In this document: positions 31,053 through 35,363 of the stretch, piece after piece | Layout: each line of letters starts with the position of its first letter | How positions within the stretch are numbered: the first letter of the stretch is position 1 | NCBI GenBank assembly: GCA_003427395.1 | Contig: BFEA01000007.1 | Coordinates: 1,684,709-1,720,071, forward strand | Length of the DNA stretch: 35,363 nt | Source: Chara braunii | Taxonomy: Eukaryota; Streptophyta; Charophyceae; Charales; Characeae | Reading direction: 5' to 3' | Translations under genes and position numbers: made by a program | The notes under the pieces: generated by a model | What the model was told of the DNA's origin: nothing | Databases searched by the model: none | The model's input: the letters and a program-made list of their open reading frames with translations, nothing else

Positions 31053-31210
31053 GCACCGCGGGAAGTGCAACGACATCATTTCCCAGTCCGTCGGACTCAG
31101 CTGCCTCGCTAACAGTCTCTCTCACGTCCGGGGACATCGAGGTAGTCACAAGTTCTCAGATCGATTTCGAGAACTATACTGTCGAGCACGTCCGCTAACA
31201 GCCTCTCGAC

Positions 31211-31880
31211 GTGCAAGATTCAAGCGCATGCGTAGTAGTTCCGTCGTCGGCCAACGAACCGGTTGCTTCGCCAGCCCTTCTATCAGAGGATCCGTCAACT
31301 TGGGCGAGTCTTGAGGAACTCGACCCGTTGACGGTTGAGGACCCGTCAACTTGGGCGAGTCTTGAGGAACTCGACCCCTTGACGGTTGAGGACTTCCAAT
31401 GGTTGCCGCTTCCCTCCACCTGTTTTTTGCCAACACCACATTGCAACGCCTTGATGGCACATTTGTGCGAATACTTGCACGCTGCAGTACCACCTCCGTC
31501 GATGGACGGCGGAGTAGCGGTTGTTGACCTCCGTAGATATCTTGCGAAGATCGACCGCGATCACGCAACACAACGGTACGGCAACATCGACGCGCCGCTC
31601 CTCTATATCCGCATTCTGATCGAAAAGGCGACCTGTAGTGCCTTGATCGATTGTGGAGCGTCTCACAACTACATCAGCCAAGACTTCATGGCACGTGCTA
31701 GGCTAGGCCGGCGCGTTCGAAGCAAAAGTCAGCCTACGTACGTCACGTTGGCCGATGGTCACACGCAAAAGTCAATCGACCGTTGCGTTGACTCCGTGCG
31801 AGTGTACTTTGCCCCGCTAACGTGTCATTCGACATATTGGACACTAAGTTCGATATGATCTTAGGCATGTTATGGCTGCA
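31211..31880 (+). pseudogene. E3 protease region (DCG active site)
   Basis: Frame 31211-31858 starts with a Ser/Ala/Pro-rich spacer holding two exact 17-residue tandem repeats (EDPSTWASLEELDPLTV). The retropepsin motif follows as ATCSALIDCGASHNYIS: Asp and Gly of the D-S/T-G triad are kept but the middle residue is Cys. The conserved later motif DMILGMLWL is in the next frame (31822 onward), so a frameshift near 31820-31850 splits the domain. Cys in the middle position occurs in some elements' copies, so activity cannot be excluded, but the frameshift disables this one. Confidence 0.82.
31286..31387 (+). repeat. 51-bp tandem duplication in E3 pro spacer
   Basis: Two adjacent copies (31286-31336, 31337-31387) differ at only a few bases and encode the same 17 residues, so the duplication preserves the frame. 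Confidence 0.93.
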
Positions 31881-33179
31881 AAGCGAAGACCATCCGGTGA
31901 ACTTTTATCGACGCACCGTTCACGTTCGTGATCGGCGTGGCAAACTAGTCCCGTGTACGGTGCCGCTTCCTCATCCTTCGATTGGTTGTCATGTGGTCTC
32001 CGTGGCGAGCATTTGCCAATCCATCCGGCGGAACGACATCGAGGAGATGGGCATATGTTTTCTTCACGCCCTCCCACCTGGTGATCAGCCCAAGACGAAT
32101 ACGTCGGACCCACGCATCATTGAGCTTTTGGACAGCTATGAGGATGTCTTCCAAGCTCCCGCCGGAGTTGTACCGGATCGGCCCACACGCCACGGGGTCA
32201 CTCTCGAGGATGGTGTCGTACCTCCGCGCGGATGTATCTACCGCATGAGCGAAGAGGACCTTCAAGTGCTTCGGGCACAAATAGACGACCTCTTGGCCAA
32301 GGGCTGGATTCACCCTAGCTGTTCGCCATACAGTGCTCCTGTTCTCTTCGTCCGGAAGAAGAACAAGGACCTTCGTTTGTGCATCGACCATCGGAAACTT
32401 AACGCGCAAACGATCAAGAACGTCGGCCCTCTCCCTCGGATCGATGATCTTCTCGAGCGACTACGTGGCGCCAAGTACTTCTCGAAGGTTTACCTCAAGT
32501 TCGGATACTACCAGATCGAGATCCAGCCAAGAGATCGGTACAGAACCGCATTCAAGACGCGGTATGGGCACTTTGAGTGGATCGTCATGCCTTTCGGTCT
32601 CACCAATGCCCCGACTACTTTCCAAGCGGCTATGACGACGGAATTCCGCGACCTGGTCGACCGCACCGTACTCATTTACCTTGATGATATCTTGGTTTAT
32701 AGTCGGTCGCTGGACGAAAGTTCAATGACGAAGCCCGACACGCGTTCCATACGCTGAAGACGACCTTGCTCCAAGCTCCCGTCTTAAGCATCTATGACCC
32801 GACCATGCCTACCAAAGTGACTACGGACGCTTCCGGCTACGACATTGGCGCGGTTTTGGAACAGCATGACGGCATAGAGTGGCATCCGGTTGAGTACTTC
32901 AGCCAAAAGGTGTCGCCCATCAATACACTTGATGATGTGAGGAAGAAGGAACTGCTAGCTTTTGTCACCGTACTTAAGCGGTGGCGTCACTTTCTCCTCG
33001 GGCGTCGACGATTCACGTGGGCAACGGACAACAATCCGTTGACTTATTACAAGACGCAAGACACGGTGAGCAGCACGATCGGTCGGTGGATATACTTCAT
33101 TGACCAGTTCGACTTCACCTCCAAGCATATACCAGGCTCCTTGAACAAGGCAGCGGATGCTCTCTCGCGAAGACCTGAT
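31822..33179 (+). pseudogene. E3 reverse transcriptase-RNase H (catalytic Asp lost, thumb deleted)
   Basis: Frame 31822-32757 carries the RT: YRMSEEDLQVLRAQIDDLL (140-158), LRLCIDHRKLNAQTIKN, YFSKVYLKFGYYQI (219-232), [28 protein letters not shown] (YLDD 286-289). At residue 224, where E1, E2 and E4 have the first catalytic Asp (K-I-D-L), it has Tyr. Ten residues after YLDD the frame jumps to FNDEARHAFHTLK, next to RNase H. The thumb/connection seen in the other elements (LGHxI..., F-LGL-NYYR...) is missing, about 90 codons. RNase H (32766-33179) is complete in one frame: VTTDASGYDIGAVL (D21), RKKELLAFVTVLKRW, FTWATDNNPLTYY, ending NKAADALSRRPD. Confidence 0.93.
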
Positions 33180-34390
33180 CTTTGCGCCTTGGTGCACTCC
33201 ACATTCGGCCTCGACGAGGACCTGCAACAGCATTTCGTAAACGGCTACAAGTCGTACCCGGGATTCTCCACACTCTATGCGGACTTATCATTGGATCAAC
33301 CATCGGCAAGCACCACATTGTCGACGACTACTTGCTTCTTCATACACGAGGCAAGTTCCCCAAGATCGCATCTTGCGCACTCGCCTCCTTGGCGAATACC
33401 ACGATTCGCGGCTGGCGGGACACCTTGGCGTCGTACGCACACTTGCCCGACTCTGCCAGCGATTCCACTAGCCGGACATCATCAGCGACGTCAACCGGTA
33501 CATTCAGTCATGCGCAGTTTGCCACCGGAACAAAGGGCACCATCAGCTCCCGTACGGCGAATTGAAACCGTTGCCAATTCCTCGGGAACCAGATCTTTCC
33601 ATTGTTATGGATGTGACCGGTCCTTTCCCTCGCGATCGCCTTGGCCATGATGGTATTCTCACGGTTGTTGACCGTTTGAGCAAGTACGCTCGATTTCTTC
33701 CATGCAAGTTTCATGCGACGGCTCCTGAGCTCGCACGACTTTTGCATACCGGTTGGTTTTGCAACCACGGCGTTCCGGAAGACATCGTCAATGACCGCGA
33801 CACTTGTTTCATGTCAACCTTTTGGACGACACTCATGGTGGAATCCGGCACCAGCATGAAATCGAGTTCCGCACAGCATCCTCAAACGGATGGGCAAACG
33901 GAATGTGCGCACCAAACTGCGCAGATGATGCTCCGCACACTCAACCGTCCGGATCAGAAGGACTGGGTTGACCGCCTTCCTGACATCGAGTTCGCGTACA
34001 ACACTTCGTTGCACCTGACAATCGGCGTGACTCCCTTTGAGTTGCATCACGGTGGACGTACAGGTTTTTGTTTCCACGGGCTGCCGATATCGACGCCGCT
34101 TGCTCCCCTGCTTCTACACGGAAGTACAGGGAACTGTTGGCCAAAGCCCGCGCAAATATATGCAGCAGCAAGCGAACCGGCGTCGCATCCCATGTCCAAT
34201 CCGCGTTGGCGACCTGGTTTGGGTCACCTCCGAGGAATTCGCACTCGAGCAGCACGTCTCGCGCAAGCTCCTCCCTAAGTGGTTTGGGTCGTGGAAGGTC
34301 ACTCCAGCAGCTGGCGACGACCCTGCGGGTCCATTTTTCATAAGTGAGATTCCCCCGCATTTGACGGTCCACCCGATATTTCACGCGTAA
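33180..34390 (+). pseudogene. E3 integrase (DD35E present, frameshifted)
   Basis: The zinc domain is spread over two frames: EYHDSRLAGHLGVVRTLARL (in 33277-33471) and a Cys pair near 33515-33530 in another. The core, 33562-34278, reads LSIVMDVTGPFPRDR (D17), EDIVNDRDTCFMSTFW (D78), QHPQTDGQTECAHQ (E114), spacings 60 and 35. It ends YNTSLHLTIGVTPFELHHGG. A frameshift near 34060 leads to 34037-34390 with the C-terminal domain IRVGDLVWVTSEEFALEQHV, WFGSWKVTPAAGDD, HPIFHA and a stop. The catalytic triad is intact, but frameshifts interrupt both ends. Confidence 0.9.
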
Positions 34391-34462
34391 AGTTGGCGGT
34401 CTACACTCCAGCCTCCTCAGCGGACTTCCTGGGCAGACGGTCACACAACCCTCCTTCAATGG

Positions 34463-34704
34463 ATGGTCACTAGGAGGTCGACCGCATTCTCACTGATCGC
34501 AAGCATGGCAACAAGCCAATGCAGTACAAAGTTATATTCAAGCAATGTGATCCTGACGACACACGCTGGATTTCACGAGCTGACCTAAAGGCGACAACAC
34601 CCCTCATCTTTGCCCATTACGAAAAACAGCGACATGCTAAGGAAGCTGCCCAACCTGCCCGCCCCGTACGGACATCGGACAGACAGCTTCGCCCTCACAG
34701 TTAG
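34463..34704 (+). CDS. E3 chromodomain-like polyprotein tail
   Basis: Reads EVDRILTDRKHGNKPMQYKV, IFKQCDPDDTRWISRADL, then KATTPLIFAHYEKQ and a basic end (RPVRTSDRQLRPHS). Same position and pattern as the tails of E2 and E4 (D-P-x-x-x-R-W-x-x-x-x-L), distinct from the canonical chromodomain of E1. A stop and short gap separate it from the integrase frame. Confidence 0.75.
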
Positions 34705-34712
34705 CGCGGTCT

Positions 34713-34727
34713 TCAAGGGGGGGAGTG
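34713..34727 (+). promoter_or_regulatory. E3 polypurine tract
   Basis: tcaagggggggagtg ends directly at the start of the 3' LTR, TGTGGCATAC. Eight bases after the pol stop. Confidence 0.85.
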
Positions 34728-35363
34728 TGTGGCATACTGATATCACACGGCCCCCAGTTAGGGCCCGGTTCTGTAGCAGGCACGGTTAAGGCCTAGTTAC
34801 CGGGTCACGACAGGCCCTGTTTAGGTCCAGGTAGGCCTAGGACCCGTTGGTTCAATTTAGGGTCCGGTAGGCCTTGTTTAGACCCCACCAGACCCAACGG
34901 CTAGTTGGTTTAGGCCAGGTACCGGTTCATCGGTAGGCCCAGCCGACGGTGCAGTTTGGCGCCCATTTTTCAGATTCCGAAATCGGAAATGAACCGTTGG
35001 GCCTGATCAACGGTCCAGACCCGAAGGACCTCAATAGGACTGAGGCCGGCCCAGCACTATATCAGTTGGGTACCAGCCTCAGTCGGAAAAAGGTTAGGGC
35101 AGACAGGAGGTAAGTCTTCAGGATTAGCACAGCCTTTCAGCGTTAGCAAGATTAGCGTAGCGCTGCAGCATTACGAGGAGCAGCGAGGAGAGGAGGAGCT
35201 CCGCGGTAGAGAGGAAGTAGCACAACATTGGGAGCAGCGCCAGCCACCGGCCCAGCCCGCGGCCCAGCACCAGCCCGTTCAGTGCCATCGCTATCGTGAC
35301 AGGTACCAGGGAGAAAGGCTTTGTCTTCTCTACCCCATCTTCCTCCACCGCTCTCTCTTCTCT
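34728..35363 (+). repeat. E3 3' LTR, cut by window end
   Basis: First 636 bases of the LTR, aligning with 18071 onward. It has several tens of extra bases around 34996-35041 (tgggcctgatcaacggtcc and following) absent from the 5' copy, and keeps the TATA-like ctatatcag at about 35058. The window ends at the start of the CT microsatellite. Confidence 0.9.

Larger units (their letters stand above)
18071..35363 (+). mobile_element. E3: Ty3/gypsy retrotransposon, interrupted by E4, right end cut
   Basis: The same LTR sequence (TGTGGCATACTGATA) starts at 18071 and at 34728. A tRNA-Met-type PBS follows the left LTR and a polypurine tract precedes the right one, with plus-strand gag-pol between. The 8.8-kb element E4 lies in its leader. 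Without E4 and with a full 3' LTR the element would be about 9 kb. The LTRs have visibly diverged (roughly one base in ten by eye, plus an indel of several tens of bases near 35000), so insertion is old. Gag has stops, RT lacks a catalytic Asp and its thumb is deleted. Confidence 0.92.

Noticed and set aside
31260-31400. CRISPR-like array
   Set aside because: Only two adjacent copies without spacers, inside a retrotransposon reading frame of a eukaryote.

Overview
The window is a dense pile-up of Ty3/gypsy (Metaviridae-type) LTR retrotransposons with almost no identifiable host coding sequence. Four elements can be separated by LTR pairs, primer-binding sites, polypurine tracts and polyprotein order (gag, protease, RT, RNase H, integrase, chromodomain-like tail): E1 (plus, 1-~7778, 5' LTR off the left edge or lost), E2 (plus, 10064-17331, both LTRs), E3 (plus, 18071 to beyond the right edge) and E4 (minus, 19847-28689), which sits inside the leader of E3. 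All four carry stops, frameshifts or deletions, so none is autonomous as read.

The organism is a eukaryote of the green lineage. One short piece resembles plastid 23S rRNA and another resembles plant-type mitochondrial LSU rRNA. Both run, at the same point of the rRNA, into sequence resembling a group I intron. Organelle LSU genes interrupted there fit a green or streptophyte alga better than a flowering plant; a Chara-like genome is my guess, not something the sequence proves. There is also one probable nuclear exon (PP2C phosphatase) and a degenerate U6 snRNA copy.

Layout. 1-832: AT-rich leader of E1 with a 25-base A run. 833-6423: broken E1 gag-pol with a canonical chromodomain. 6424-7778: E1 3' UTR, polypurine tract and LTR. 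7779-7861: U6 pseudogene. 7862-8411: GA-rich minisatellite. 8412-9225: nothing recognised. 9226-9456: a 131-bp-offset tandem duplication. 9496-9598: PP2C exon. 9691-10042: dispersed repeat, then mitochondrial group I intron and LSU rRNA fragment. 10064-17331: E2. 17332-17629: plastid group I intron and LSU fragment. 17630-18070: dispersed tRNA-like repeats. 18071-19846: E3 5' LTR, PBS, tetranucleotide repeats and leader. 19847-28689: nested E4. 28690-29335: rest of the E3 leader, with a GCCAC/TCAGC minisatellite. 29336-34704: E3 gag-pol. 34713-35363: PPT and 3' LTR, cut by the window end.

The order of events can be read from nesting and LTR similarity. The E4 LTRs are nearly identical by eye, the E3 LTRs are visibly more diverged and differ by an indel of several tens of bases, and E4 interrupts E3. 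E3 is therefore older. I found no undescribed non-transposon system. The most notable points are the paired organelle rRNA/intron fragments on either side of E2, the coiled-coil gag N-termini of E2-E4, and the loss of specific catalytic residues in the elements.
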